Below, one piece after another: positions 44,404-52,156 of a stretch of DNA of 52,156 bases. The notes beneath the pieces are model-generated. The model was not told the origin of the DNA. It saw only the letters and a list, made by a program, of their open reading frames with translations, and did not search any database. The stretch is taken from positions 1 to 52,156 of the forward strand of contig JAUXNY010000099.1 of the NCBI GenBank assembly GCA_030682615.1, written 5' to 3'. The stretch comes from Candidatus Aquicultor sp. Its GTDB lineage: Bacteria > Actinomycetota > Aquicultoria > Aquicultorales > Aquicultoraceae. The translations under genes and the position numbers were made by a program. Position 1 is the stretch's first letter. Every line of letters begins with the position of its first letter.

Positions 44404-47175
44404 TTAAACCTCCTCTTCATTAACAATAATCCCCGTTGCATGATTGTAGGATAAAATCACTTCGGCACCTTTCTTGTTCAGCGCCTTGCCCCGCCATATT
44501 CCATCCTCATCAATGGACAACGGAACAAAGACACTCCATTTGCCTCTGTCCGGCAAGCGGGCTTTCAACTGCTCGATCTCATACCTGAGAACAGGATCGT
44601 CGTGCTCAGCCTCAGCGCTTACCACGACACTCCGCAGACTCACCTGGCTCATATCCCATGGAAAATCACTCTTCCCATACCATGACGACAAGACTTTGCC
44701 GTCCCAGCGAGCAAGACGAACCGTCGTCTCCATATCTCCCAGCCGTGTCGGGGTCCGCATGTCTTCGAGCCACTGGTTTGTTGTGGCAGTGTACCCTTCT
44801 TCGAGTTTCAACATATTTATATGAGCAAGAGACCTATCGGCCTGCCATTGCGCCTCAGCCCGCAAATCGCGTTGCTGGAGTGGCGCGGGTATTAAATCGA
44901 CGGCCTCATCGGAATAGGCGGCTTCAATCAATGTCCTCGCATCATCAGGCATACGTAGAACACCCTTATCCTGTAAAAGTCGCGCAGACAACCAGAGGCA
45001 TCCATGGCTAGGATAAACGAAAGCTCCTTTCGGAAAAACCTTTTTGTACCAGTCTTTGTCAGCATCATCGTCCGGCAAAGGTCCAGGAATAACAAAACAC
45101 GGCGGCTCACGCCGGTCAGTAGCTGCGCCAACCGGCAACGGATTCCCTTGTTCGTCACGTAGATGACGGTGCAGTCTCCCGGCACGCTGGATCAACAAAT
45201 CCATAGGCGCAAGATCAGAGATAAGCAAATCGAAGTCCAGGTCAAGAGATTGTTCCACCACCTGCGTTGCAATCAGAACTTTCCCCCTCCGTTCTTTTTC
45301 TCCACTCTGTTTACCGAAAGAGGCACAAACAACCTTCTCGATATCCAGACGATCCCCCATGGCGAAGCGAGCATGAAAAAGCATGAGCCGATCTGCTTCG
45401 AGCTCCGCCCTAAGAGCTTCGTACGCAGCCATAGCGTCATGCACAGTATTCCGTATCCAGCAGACGCACTTTCCCTTCCGTGCAGCCTCGACTATCAACC
45501 GCTCTACCTCATCCCGCTCTGCAACGATCTGCACACTGACGCTACTCTTTCGCTGCGAGAAGGCTTCCACCGGATATTCGGCAATTCCGTCACCGGACAG
45601 ATGTGTTGACAACGGATATGCAGCGCATTTTACCTGCGGCGAAGCTTGCATAGTAAGCCCTTGGGCGAAACTGTCAACCAACCTCTGCCGCACCTTCATC
45701 GGCAGGGTAGCAGAGAGCAAAATCGCGCTCCCCCCTAAAGCCGCATGGAAAGTTAGCAAAGTTTGCAGAAGCCTGTTCATATACGGGTCGTAGGCATGAA
45801 CCTCATCGATGATGAGAATATGTCCAGCAAGACCCAGAAGCCTCAGCGACTGGAAACGGGAGGGAAGAATTGCCAGCAGCGCCTGATCGAGAGTTCCTAC
45901 CCCCACATCAGCCAGCAGCGCCTTCTTCCGATGATCAGCCAGCCAGGTTGCACACTGTGCTCCAGCGGTTTCATCATTGTTTCCATATCCCTGCTGAATT
46001 TGATGAGAAGCCGCTATCGAGCGAAGAAAGGATTCAGAAAGATGCCGCGCCCCGTGGGTCAAAACAAGAGAGGGGGAAGATTCTTCGGTGAAGAGCTTGT
46101 TATACACCGCAGCTATCCGCTCATACATAGCGTTCGAAGTCGCCATGGTGGGCAAGGCGATGAAGATTCCGTTTCCCGCTCCGCCTGCCATGAGGCGTTG
46201 CGCCAGAGATAATGCCGCTTCAGTTTTGCCGGAGCCAGTAACGTCTTCTAGAATGAACAGCTGTGGCGCGCCTGTAATCGGACATTCGGTGACATGCTGC
46301 TGCAGCGGGGTCGGCTTACTAATCGCCGGGAATAGGCCCTTGAATGTGTTCCCATATTTTCGTGGAAATGCTGCATCAAGACCCGCCTCTCGGATAGCCC
46401 GTTCCGCCTGCGGCATGGCATGTTGGCGCCAATATTCGGCAAGTGACATTTGGTTTTCATAAAAAGGAAACCATTCGCTATTCGACCCTATCCAGTCGCA
46501 GAGCACCGTGAAACCAGCCATGAGCCAAGAAGCTCTTGGCATTAACTCATAAATGCTCGTTGCCGACTGTGTGCTGGAGGATACTCTATGCTCGTGAAGT
46601 AAAAGAGTATGAAAGTCCACAAAAAAGTCTACTGCAGCATTTATATTATTAGGGTCAAAAAAACTTGGTAAGGCAAGGCGCAAGCCGTTCGGCCCTTTCA
46701 TGCGCGGCGGCTCCCCGTGATGGCCAGTATGTGCCTTAGCGATGAAAGCAAAAATCTCTTCCCAATATTCTGAAAACGCTTCAAAATCAGACAGGTTAGA
46801 GAAGACCTTCGCGCATGATTGCCACAAACTATCAGTCCACAGCAGATTCCCAAGGCTGTCATGTCGGACAGAGTACGGTTTACTACAGGTTCTATCTTGT
46901 AGCTTTACAAGTAAATCCGGACGCAGACCCTGAAAGCTCTCGGCAAGTTTACCGATATCATGGAGTCCCAGAAACAACACGACAAGGTGCGCACAAGTTG
47001 ACTCATCGAACCCAGTAAGCTCAATAAACTTTTTCTGTATTTTCTCACGCCGCTTTAGTAACGTATGTCCCACTGCCGCCACATCAAGGCAATGGTAAAC
47101 GAGCAGATGATAACCCGATCCATCCTTCTCTGCCTTGCCCCAATAGTCGAAGTAAGTTTGTGCTGAGTTATTCAT
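44404..47175 (-). CDS. cas3: CRISPR-associated helicase-nuclease Cas3 (I-E type)
   Basis: Cas3 is called in by Cascade to unwind and degrade target DNA. The 923 residues contain an N-terminal HD nuclease (YHCLDVAAVGH, LGLHDIGKLAESFQ, KAHTGHHGEPPRM) and a superfamily 2 helicase: Walker A DVTGSGKTEAALS, IIDEVHAYD, SATLPMKVR, ATQVVEQSLDLDFD and QRAGRLHRH. All catalytic motifs are intact. ATG 47175 is the first gene of the cas operon. The promoter was not located in the 760-base gap upstream, which contains decayed reading frames. Confidence 0.96.
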   Translation of the reverse strand: MNNSAQTYFDYWGKAEKDGSGYHLLVYHCLDVAAVGHTLLKRREKIQKKFIELTGFDESTCAHLVVLFLGLHDIGKLAESFQGLRPDLLVKLQDRTCSKPYSVRHDSLGNLLWTDSLWQSCAKVFSNLSDFEAFSEYWEEIFAFIAKAHTGHHGEPPRMKGPNGLRLALPSFFDPNNINAAVDFFVDFHTLLLHEHRVSSSTQSATSIYELMPRASWLMAGFTVLCDWIGSNSEWFPFYENQMSLAEYWRQHAMPQAERAIREAGLDAAFPRKYGNTFKGLFPAISKPTPLQQHVTECPITGAPQLFILEDVTGSGKTEAALSLAQRLMAGGAGNGIFIALPTMATSNAMYERIAAVYNKLFTEESSPSLVLTHGARHLSESFLRSIAASHQIQQGYGNNDETAGAQCATWLADHRKKALLADVGVGTLDQALLAILPSRFQSLRLLGLAGHILIIDEVHAYDPYMNRLLQTLLTFHAALGGSAILLSATLPMKVRQRLVDSFAQGLTMQASPQVKCAAYPLSTHLSGDGIAEYPVEAFSQRKSSVSVQIVAERDEVERLIVEAARKGKCVCWIRNTVHDAMAAYEALRAELEADRLMLFHARFAMGDRLDIEKVVCASFGKQSGEKERRGKVLIATQVVEQSLDLDFDLLISDLAPMDLLIQRAGRLHRHLRDEQGNPLPVGAATDRREPPCFVIPGPLPDDDADKDWYKKVFPKGAFVYPSHGCLWLSARLLQDKGVLRMPDDARTLIEAAYSDEAVDLIPAPLQQRDLRAEAQWQADRSLAHINMLKLEEGYTATTNQWLEDMRTPTRLGDMETTVRLARWDGKVLSSWYGKSDFPWDMSQVSLRSVVVSAEAEHDDPVLRYEIEQLKARLPDRGKWSVFVPLSIDEDGIWRGKALNKKGAEVILSYNHATGIIVNEEEV

Positions 47176-47353
47176 CTTTTAATCGTTTCCAAATTCCCAC
47201 ATCACTCAGTTCTTCCTCAACCCTCTCCCAAGCACCTCAATCGCTGCCTAGCTGTTGCGCAGTTCCCTATCCATAATCGCTCGCTGCATACTATCGTCAT
47301 TTGGCGTAACGCGAGATTTTGCTGAGATATTCGATTTTTCTTTCTGTAACCAT
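47168..47353 (-). pseudogene. Decayed small gene upstream of cas3
   Basis: By stitching frames: from ATG 47353 the strand reads VTERKIEYLSKISRYAK then stops; a shifted frame reads NDDSMQRAIMDRELRNS, a TAG, AAIEVLG; a third reads ERVEEELSDVGIWKRLKDE and ends in a TAA overlapping the cas3 start (GATGAATAAC). The composition of all pieces is protein-like, so a ~60-residue gene with two frameshifts and a nonsense codon is likely. The family is not recognised. Sequence errors could also explain part of it. Confidence 0.35.
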
Positions 47354-47627
47354 TAATTTCCGATTCGAATTTCACTTCGGGCAAGCACTTTCAGCATCTC
47401 GTGTGCCAACTTATTAGACATGTGCTTGTTAGAAACTCTACTTCCATCATTGTATTTTAGTCAGATATAAATAGACCTTGTTTCCATATCGCTTTATTCG
47501 TCCTTCGCGAACGCTTTTTCGGAAGCCCGGACATGGACTTTTCAAGTTTGTCGAGCATCACCTTATAGCACTTGAATTCGTCCCGGCGAACGCCTCGTAT
47601 GCGCATATCATATCCCACAACACACAT
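47353..47627 (-). pseudogene. Decayed gene preceding the one beside cas3
   Basis: The first frame (from about 47627) reads MRIRGVRRDEFKCYKVMLDK and LEKSMSGLPKKRSRRTNKAI, then stops at 47457. Another frame continues YNDGSRVSNKHMSNKLAHEM and LKVLARSEIRIGN to a TAA that overlaps the next start (TAATG). It looks like one basic protein with a single frameshift, co-translated with its neighbour. I cannot name the family. The other bases from 47628 to 47934 contain nothing I can identify. Confidence 0.3.
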
Positions 47628-47934
47628 ACTATGATTGTGCCTATTGCTGTGGAAAAACACAAGGCAAGACATCGCCTTAATGCACCCTAGGAGATAGCCA
47701 AAAGCGAGCGTTTTTGCAGGATGTTTTCTCACCCCTATGTATCCTGTTGCGAATGGCCTAACACAGACGGTTTTTTAAACAGGCCCCAGTGAGATCAAGC
47801 GGAGGCGAGACGACTATTTATCCATTTTCGATTCTCTATTATCCAGCCCTTAACGCAGATACTGGCTTGAGCGAGCACAGTTTTGACGAGGGAATTCGAC
47901 AGTCGACCAATACACATATAGACGATAAGGTAGC

Positions 47935-48426
47935 CTAACCAACAGCTCCCCCAACCTCAAGCCCCCTCACGCTCACCTCAATCTCCCCCAACACAAACCC
48001 CTCAAGCTTGTCCATCTTCGCCTCGACGGAGGGCGAGAGCGACTCGCCCCATGCAAATGTCTCGGGCTCGATGCCGAAGATGACCGTTGGCGGGAGCACC
48101 TCCATCGCTTGGGCTATGCGCAAGAAGTCGTAGATGCCGAGGTCGTGGAAGGATATCTTGTATTTCTTGGGGATAACATCGATGGCGTCGGGCTCGAAGC
48201 GATAGATGCTGCCGGGCTCTTCGCCCGCTTTTACGCAGTCGACGATGATGAGTTTGGCGACATCGTCCATGTAGCCCAATAGTTCGAGCCCTTGCGTGCC
48301 GCCGTCCTGCACCTCGACGCAGGCGGGCAGCTCTATTTCTTGAAGCCGGCGCGCCAGATGCACGCCGGCCCCCTCATCGCTCAGTATTAAATTCCCCACA
48401 CCTAAAACTAAAATCTTGTCTTTCAT
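47935..48426 (-). CDS. hyaD: [NiFe]-hydrogenase maturation endopeptidase
   Basis: This protease removes the C-terminal peptide of the large subunit after nickel insertion. The 163-residue protein has the family start ILVLGVGNLILSDEGAGVHL with the nickel-sensing Glu/Asp, QDGGTQGLELLGYMDDVAKLIIVDCV (second Asp) and the late histidine in KISFHDLGIYDFL. It is the last gene of the operon, six bases after the cytochrome gene. Confidence 0.9.
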   Translation of the reverse strand: MKDKILVLGVGNLILSDEGAGVHLARRLQEIELPACVEVQDGGTQGLELLGYMDDVAKLIIVDCVKAGEEPGSIYRFEPDAIDVIPKKYKISFHDLGIYDFLRIAQAMEVLPPTVIFGIEPETFAWGESLSPSVEAKMDKLEGFVLGEIEVSVRGLEVGGAVG

Positions 48427-48432
48427 AAGAAC

Positions 48433-49077
48433 CTACTTCTTCGCCTTCGCCTTCGCCCCCGCCGGCATCGACACATCGAGTTCCGTCAGCTTCGGCTTCT
48501 CTTTACCTACGCCGAAGAACATCAGTTTTACCTTATCGAACTCCTCAGCCATCGCCATGTAGTGGTGGACGATGATAAAGCAGACCATCACCCACATGAA
48601 GAAAAAGTGTATCGAGCGCACCATGGTGAGACCGCCGAGGTAATAGGTCAGCCCGGACAAGAGCCGGCTCTCAGGATAGTAAAGCAGAAAGCCTGTCACT
48701 ATCTGCAAAAAGAACAGGTTGACGATGACGACATGAGCGATATTCTGAAAGACCCCGCATCTGCCTTTTTCCGGGCAGTCCCGGAAAAGGAGGTAGTGTT
48801 TGAGCGACCAGACGATGGTGTCTTTGCTGATATCGAGCTTGATAAAGCGCTCCCAGTCGCCGGTCTTGCCGAAAAACCCGTAGTATATACGGAGCATCAG
48901 GTTGATCGTGAATATATACATGAACACAAAGTGTATCATCCGCATCGTGCCCATCAGGCCGGGTGCCCACGAAAACGGCATGTAAATATACCAGCCCGTT
49001 ATGATAAGAGCGACCACGCTTACAAAATCCACCCAGTGATATATCCTTCTGGGGACGGTAATATCAGACGTTACCAT
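48433..49077 (-). CDS. hyaC: Hydrogenase cytochrome b subunit
   Basis: The di-heme cytochrome b that passes electrons from the hydrogenase dimer to the quinone pool. The 214 residues hold four membrane spans (about 17-37, 48-68, 117-137 and 155-175) with heme-ligand histidines in YHWVDFVSVV, MIHFVFMYIF, IHFFFMWVM and IVHHYMAM. The C-terminus is a charged tail. ATG 49077 follows AGGAGG closely. It anchors the hydrogenase to the outer face of the membrane. Confidence 0.9.
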   Translation of the reverse strand: MVTSDITVPRRIYHWVDFVSVVALIITGWYIYMPFSWAPGLMGTMRMIHFVFMYIFTINLMLRIYYGFFGKTGDWERFIKLDISKDTIVWSLKHYLLFRDCPEKGRCGVFQNIAHVVIVNLFFLQIVTGFLLYYPESRLLSGLTYYLGGLTMVRSIHFFFMWVMVCFIIVHHYMAMAEEFDKVKLMFFGVGKEKPKLTELDVSMPAGAKAKAKK

Positions 49078-49086
49078 GTCGACCTC

Positions 49087-50646
49087 CTATCCTATCTTAA
49101 ATTTCAGGATTCGATTCGAGTTCGGCTCAATCACATGGACCGCGCAAGAGATGCACGGGTCGAACGAGCGTACGATTCGAACGAGATTGATGGGATTCTC
49201 CACATCGGGAACCGGAGCACCGATAAGCGCCTGCTCCACAGGACCCAACACTCCGCTGTCGTCTCGCGGCGAAAGGTTCCAGGTAGACGGCACAACGAGC
49301 TGGTAGTTCTCGATTTTCTTATCCTTGATTTTAATCCAGTGGCCGAGCGCGCCGCGCGGGGCCTCGGTCAGCCCGACGCCGGTTCCACTCTCGGGTCCTT
49401 CCCAGGTCGCCGTGGCATGAATCTCGCACTTGCCGCTCGCGACAAGCACTGTTAGTTCATCCAACCATTTTAATATCTGCTGCGTTAAAGCGAGCGTCTC
49501 GACCGCGCGAGCCGCGTGCCTGGCTACCGCGCCCGGCTTGACACCGTAGTCGACGACAAGTTTCATGAAAGCATCCGGCTGGGCGACGAGCATGCGCGCC
49601 AGCGGCCCGACCTCCATCGCGCGCCCCTCATAGCGCGGCGATTTGATGAAGCTGTACGCGTCCTTTTTGTCGGGGTTGACCGCGGTCTCGCCCTGCGACG
49701 GATGGAGACCTTTGTTATCGTCATACCAGGCGTGCTTGACGTATTCTTTAATGAGGTCGGTATCGACCGCCTTGATGTTCTTCAAGTCGCTGTCGATGAC
49801 GACACCGGCCGGATAGAGCAGGTCTTTCTTGTCACCCGAATTCTGGAACCCTCCGAACGAGAGATAATGTCCGGCGGCGGCGCCGATACCCGCCTTGGCG
49901 AGCGGGAAGAGCGGCCCTGTGCCGAAAGTCACGACATCCGGCACATAGACATTCTCGATGAATGCTGTCTGCTCTGTTAGTAACGACCGGTACTGGTCGA
50001 GATACTGCATCTCCGGGTACATTGTGACCCCGCCGACGACGATAGACGCGCTATGCGGCATCTTGCCGCCGAGAAGCGCCCCCATCTTTTTAGCCTTGGC
50101 CTGCATCTCCAGCGCTTTCAGATAGTGCGCCACGGCCATCGTCACCAGCTCGGGGTCGTCTACCGAAAACTCATCCGGCTCATACCGGGGCGTCAGCGGC
50201 GCCGTATCCTGCGCCTTGACCAACTTGAGTATCTTGTCCTTGACGGCGTTCAGGCCCGCGTCGTTGCCCTTATACTTGGCGACCGCCATCACATCTATGT
50301 AATCGAGCGCCGAGAGATGGTAGAAGTGGAGCGGGTGGTCGTGCAACCACTGCGCACCTAGTATCAGGTTTCGCACCAGCCTGCCGCCGTCCGGAACATC
50401 CGCATCGAACGCATCGTCGAGGCAAAGGGCCGAGGCCCACTGGTGTGAACCGCTGCATACGCCGCAGACCCGGTCGGTTACGTAAGAGGCGTCCCGTGGG
50501 TCCCTGCCTTTCAAAAGCTCCTCGAAACCCCTAAACATGGTCCCCTTAGACCATGCGTTCGTTACTTTACCACCGTCGACCTCGACCTCGATAGCCAGGT
50601 GACCCTCGATTCTTGTTACCGGGTCGATTTTTATCTTCTGAACCAT
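49087..50646 (-). CDS. hyaB: [NiFe]-hydrogenase large subunit (group 1)
   Basis: Catalytic subunit that oxidises H2 at the NiFe(CN)2CO centre. The 519 residues carry the L1 motif RVCGVCSGSHQW (about 60-71) and the L2 motif DPCISCAVHV near the C-terminus. All four nickel ligands are cysteines, so it is not a [NiFeSe] enzyme. After the L2 histidine a 15-residue extension VIEPNSNRILKFKIG remains for removal by the maturation protease. It should be exported together with the small subunit. Confidence 0.95.
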   Translation of the reverse strand: MVQKIKIDPVTRIEGHLAIEVEVDGGKVTNAWSKGTMFRGFEELLKGRDPRDASYVTDRVCGVCSGSHQWASALCLDDAFDADVPDGGRLVRNLILGAQWLHDHPLHFYHLSALDYIDVMAVAKYKGNDAGLNAVKDKILKLVKAQDTAPLTPRYEPDEFSVDDPELVTMAVAHYLKALEMQAKAKKMGALLGGKMPHSASIVVGGVTMYPEMQYLDQYRSLLTEQTAFIENVYVPDVVTFGTGPLFPLAKAGIGAAAGHYLSFGGFQNSGDKKDLLYPAGVVIDSDLKNIKAVDTDLIKEYVKHAWYDDNKGLHPSQGETAVNPDKKDAYSFIKSPRYEGRAMEVGPLARMLVAQPDAFMKLVVDYGVKPGAVARHAARAVETLALTQQILKWLDELTVLVASGKCEIHATATWEGPESGTGVGLTEAPRGALGHWIKIKDKKIENYQLVVPSTWNLSPRDDSGVLGPVEQALIGAPVPDVENPINLVRIVRSFDPCISCAVHVIEPNSNRILKFKIG

Positions 50647-50665
50647 ACTCTAGCGGCCTCCCTTT

Positions 50666-51718
50666 CTACTCTTCTTCATCATTGCTCTTCGAGGCCAAGC
50701 GGCCCAAACCGTGGACTATGACGCCGGCGCCGGCGACACCCATCATGGTGCGCCCAACCGTATCGAGATTGACCGTTGTGTTCGGTCCGATATTGAATGT
50801 CTGCTGCTTCTCATAGAGCGGCGAAAAGACGTTATAGAATTCGGGTTGCGAGCAGCCCGAACACGGCGCGCCCGCGTTGATGCAAAAATTAGCGCCGTCG
50901 TTCCACCAGACCTGCGCGCAATCGGTATAGGTCTTCGGCCCCTTGCAGCCCTTGAGAAGGAGACAATACTCGCGCTGGCCCGAGTCGTTCCAGTCGGTAA
51001 CGAATTCGCCGCGCTCGAAGTGACCGCGCCGCGGGCAGTTCTCATGGAGCAGCGTCGAGTAAAACGCGAGCGGGCGCCCGTATTTATCCATTTCAGGCGC
51101 CTTACCCGACGCCAAGAAATACATGACCGTCGCAACCAGCCGCGACGGTTTAAGCGGGCAAGAGGGCAAATTGATTACCGGCTTGTCTTTAATAAAATGC
51201 GTAACGCCTCGGCCTTTTGACGGCGTCGCGCCGGGTATTCCCCCGCTGAACGTGGCGCAAGAGCCGACCGCGATTATGACGGCGGCGTTCTTAGCCGTCT
51301 CCAGAAGTATCTCCCTGAACGGCTTTTCGGCGATCATGCAAAACCGGTCGTCCGCGGTCGGTATGGAGCCCTCCACAACGAGCACATAGCCGCCTTCTTT
51401 TATGGTATCCTCGCGGGCTTTCTCGGCGACATAGCCCGACCCCGCCATTATCGTCTCGTGGTAGCGTATCGATAGCGTATCGAGCACGATTTCGGCGACC
51501 GAGGGATTAATCGACGCGAGCAGCGACTCGCTGCACCCCGCGCAATCCTGGCCCTCAAGCCAGATGACCGCCGGTTTTTTCATCGCGTTTTCCGCGGCAA
51601 AAGCGATATCTTTCGAGAAAGCCTTCGGCATGCCAAAGACCGCCGCGACCGCCGCGCAAAGCTTCGTGAAATCCCGGCGGTTGATTTCTTTTGCGACTAG
51701 TTCTTTTAATATGTCCAT
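50666..51718 (-). CDS. hyaA: [NiFe]-hydrogenase small subunit with Tat signal
   Basis: Electron-transfer subunit with three Fe-S clusters. The start NRRDFTKLCAAVAAVFG is a twin-arginine signal, so the folded dimer is exported. The mature part has VIWLEGQDCAGCSESLL (proximal cluster), VGSCATFSGGIPGA, NLPSCPLKP and HENCPRRGHFERG, then CLLLKGCKGPKTYTDC and APCSGCSQPEFY. The C-terminal hydrophobic segment (about 325-340) anchors the subunit to the membrane near the cytochrome b. The 350-residue length is usual for group 1. Confidence 0.95.
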   Translation of the reverse strand: MDILKELVAKEINRRDFTKLCAAVAAVFGMPKAFSKDIAFAAENAMKKPAVIWLEGQDCAGCSESLLASINPSVAEIVLDTLSIRYHETIMAGSGYVAEKAREDTIKEGGYVLVVEGSIPTADDRFCMIAEKPFREILLETAKNAAVIIAVGSCATFSGGIPGATPSKGRGVTHFIKDKPVINLPSCPLKPSRLVATVMYFLASGKAPEMDKYGRPLAFYSTLLHENCPRRGHFERGEFVTDWNDSGQREYCLLLKGCKGPKTYTDCAQVWWNDGANFCINAGAPCSGCSQPEFYNVFSPLYEKQQTFNIGPNTTVNLDTVGRTMMGVAGAGVIVHGLGRLASKSNDEEE

Positions 51719-51736
51719 CTCCTGGCACCTCCATTA

Positions 51737-52156
51737 TCAGAGCTTAACTAAGTGTATGTGGCCGTCTTTCACGGTAAGCGGATATACCGGCAAATCGATG
51801 GTTATTCGTCCCTCCGTTCGTCCCAGCGTATGCTTTTTCTTGCAGGCGCCGCAATATAGGGCATCTTCTTGTGGGATATATGATAGGAGAAACCCGTCCG
51901 CCGCGCAGACCGCGCGGACGCCGACCATCTCATCTTCGACGGTGCCGAAGATAAATAGCGGGGGCTTGCTTGAAGTAAGAAGCTGGGGGTTCTCGGTGAG
52001 TTCTTCGACCGCTATCAGCGGCGTGCTCAGTAGTTTTCCGGCCGTCGCTCCGGCTTCCCGCAGCGGCTCTATCATATTCTCCGCGAGCTGAAACGCGGTC
52101 CTGCTCGTCCTTTGAAAGACTTGTTTCAAAAAACCGGCTCGGCCAATCTTCTCATC
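51737..52156 (-). CDS. Hydrogenase-associated protein of unknown function (5' end outside the window)
   Basis: The frame is open to the right edge, so the start lies beyond 52156. The visible part, about 140 residues, includes EPLREAGATAGKLLSTPLIA, then a C-terminal half with ADGFLLSYIPQEDALYCGAC, KKKHTL and LPVYPLTVKDGHIHLVKL. That half resembles a Rieske-like beta fold but has only one CxxC pair and no CxH. It ends 18 bases before the small-subunit start and is read in the same direction, so a role in hydrogenase electron transfer or assembly is likely but unproven. Confidence 0.55.
   Translation of the reverse strand, partial: DEKIGRAGFLKQVFQRTSRTAFQLAENMIEPLREAGATAGKLLSTPLIAVEELTENPQLLTSSKPPLFIFGTVEDEMVGVRAVCAADGFLLSYIPQEDALYCGACKKKHTLGRTEGRITIDLPVYPLTVKDGHIHLVKL

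Noticed and set aside
50555-50646. [NiFeSe] hydrogenase, given the possible selenoprotein in the same window
   Set aside because: Both large-subunit metal motifs are encoded with cysteine codons (CGVC and DPCISC); there is no TGA.

Overview
The window looks like a chromosomal segment of an anaerobic, deep-branching actinobacterium. The left end carries uvrB, coaE, rpsA and polA, a gene neighbourhood also found in Mycobacterium and other Actinobacteria, and there is a GlnR-like regulator. Mixed in are parts more familiar from archaea and anaerobes: nifI1/nifI2, an NrpR-type nitrogen repressor and a glutamate synthase split over several genes. The species cannot be named from the sequence. All function calls rest on motifs read by eye.

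Layout. 1-6.8 kb: housekeeping genes on the minus strand (uvrB partial, a lytic transglycosylase, coaE, a VanZ-like protein, rpsA, polA). 6.8-18.5 kb: one long minus-strand nitrogen-fixation run read from the right as nifH, nifD, nifK, a fused nifEN, nifX, nifI1, nifI2, a nif-type ferredoxin, nifB, modA, modB, modC. 18.7-20.8 kb: a triple-rhodanese lipoprotein and a membrane protein on the plus strand. 21-22.1 kb: an AT-rich HEPN/MNT toxin-antitoxin pair beside a tRNA-like fragment. 22.1-24.4 kb: a GNAT acetyltransferase and a PucR-type regulator. 24.5-35.8 kb: nitrogen assimilation, with nrpR and a stand-alone FMN glutamate-synthase-like protein, nadE, glnA, a glnR-like gene and a five-gene GOGAT operon behind a consensus promoter and a leader terminator. 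36-47.4 kb: remnants of a PIN module, a CRISPR array and a complete type I-E cas operon. 47.9-52.2 kb: a group 1 membrane-bound [NiFe] hydrogenase operon that runs off the right edge.

The genes fit together as ammonium supply and use. Molybdate uptake and cofactor assembly (modABC, nifB, nifEN, nifX) serve the nitrogenase (nifHDK). NifI1/NifI2 would switch it off when ammonium is plentiful. GlnA and GOGAT assimilate the product, and NrpR and the GlnR-like protein are candidate controllers. The uptake hydrogenase could recover the H2 made by nitrogenase.

The outstanding observation is in nifD. The only break in an otherwise intact 483-residue gene is an in-frame TGA exactly at the codon for the conserved P-cluster ligand Cys62 (Azotobacter numbering). 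It is followed at once by a hairpin with 11 contiguous base pairs and a GGUCUG motif in its loop, as expected for a bacterial SECIS element. This suggests a selenocysteine-containing nitrogenase, although a sequencing error or a nonsense mutation has to be excluded. Second, the leader-distal end of the I-E CRISPR array contains I-C-type repeats and a chimeric I-C/I-E repeat.
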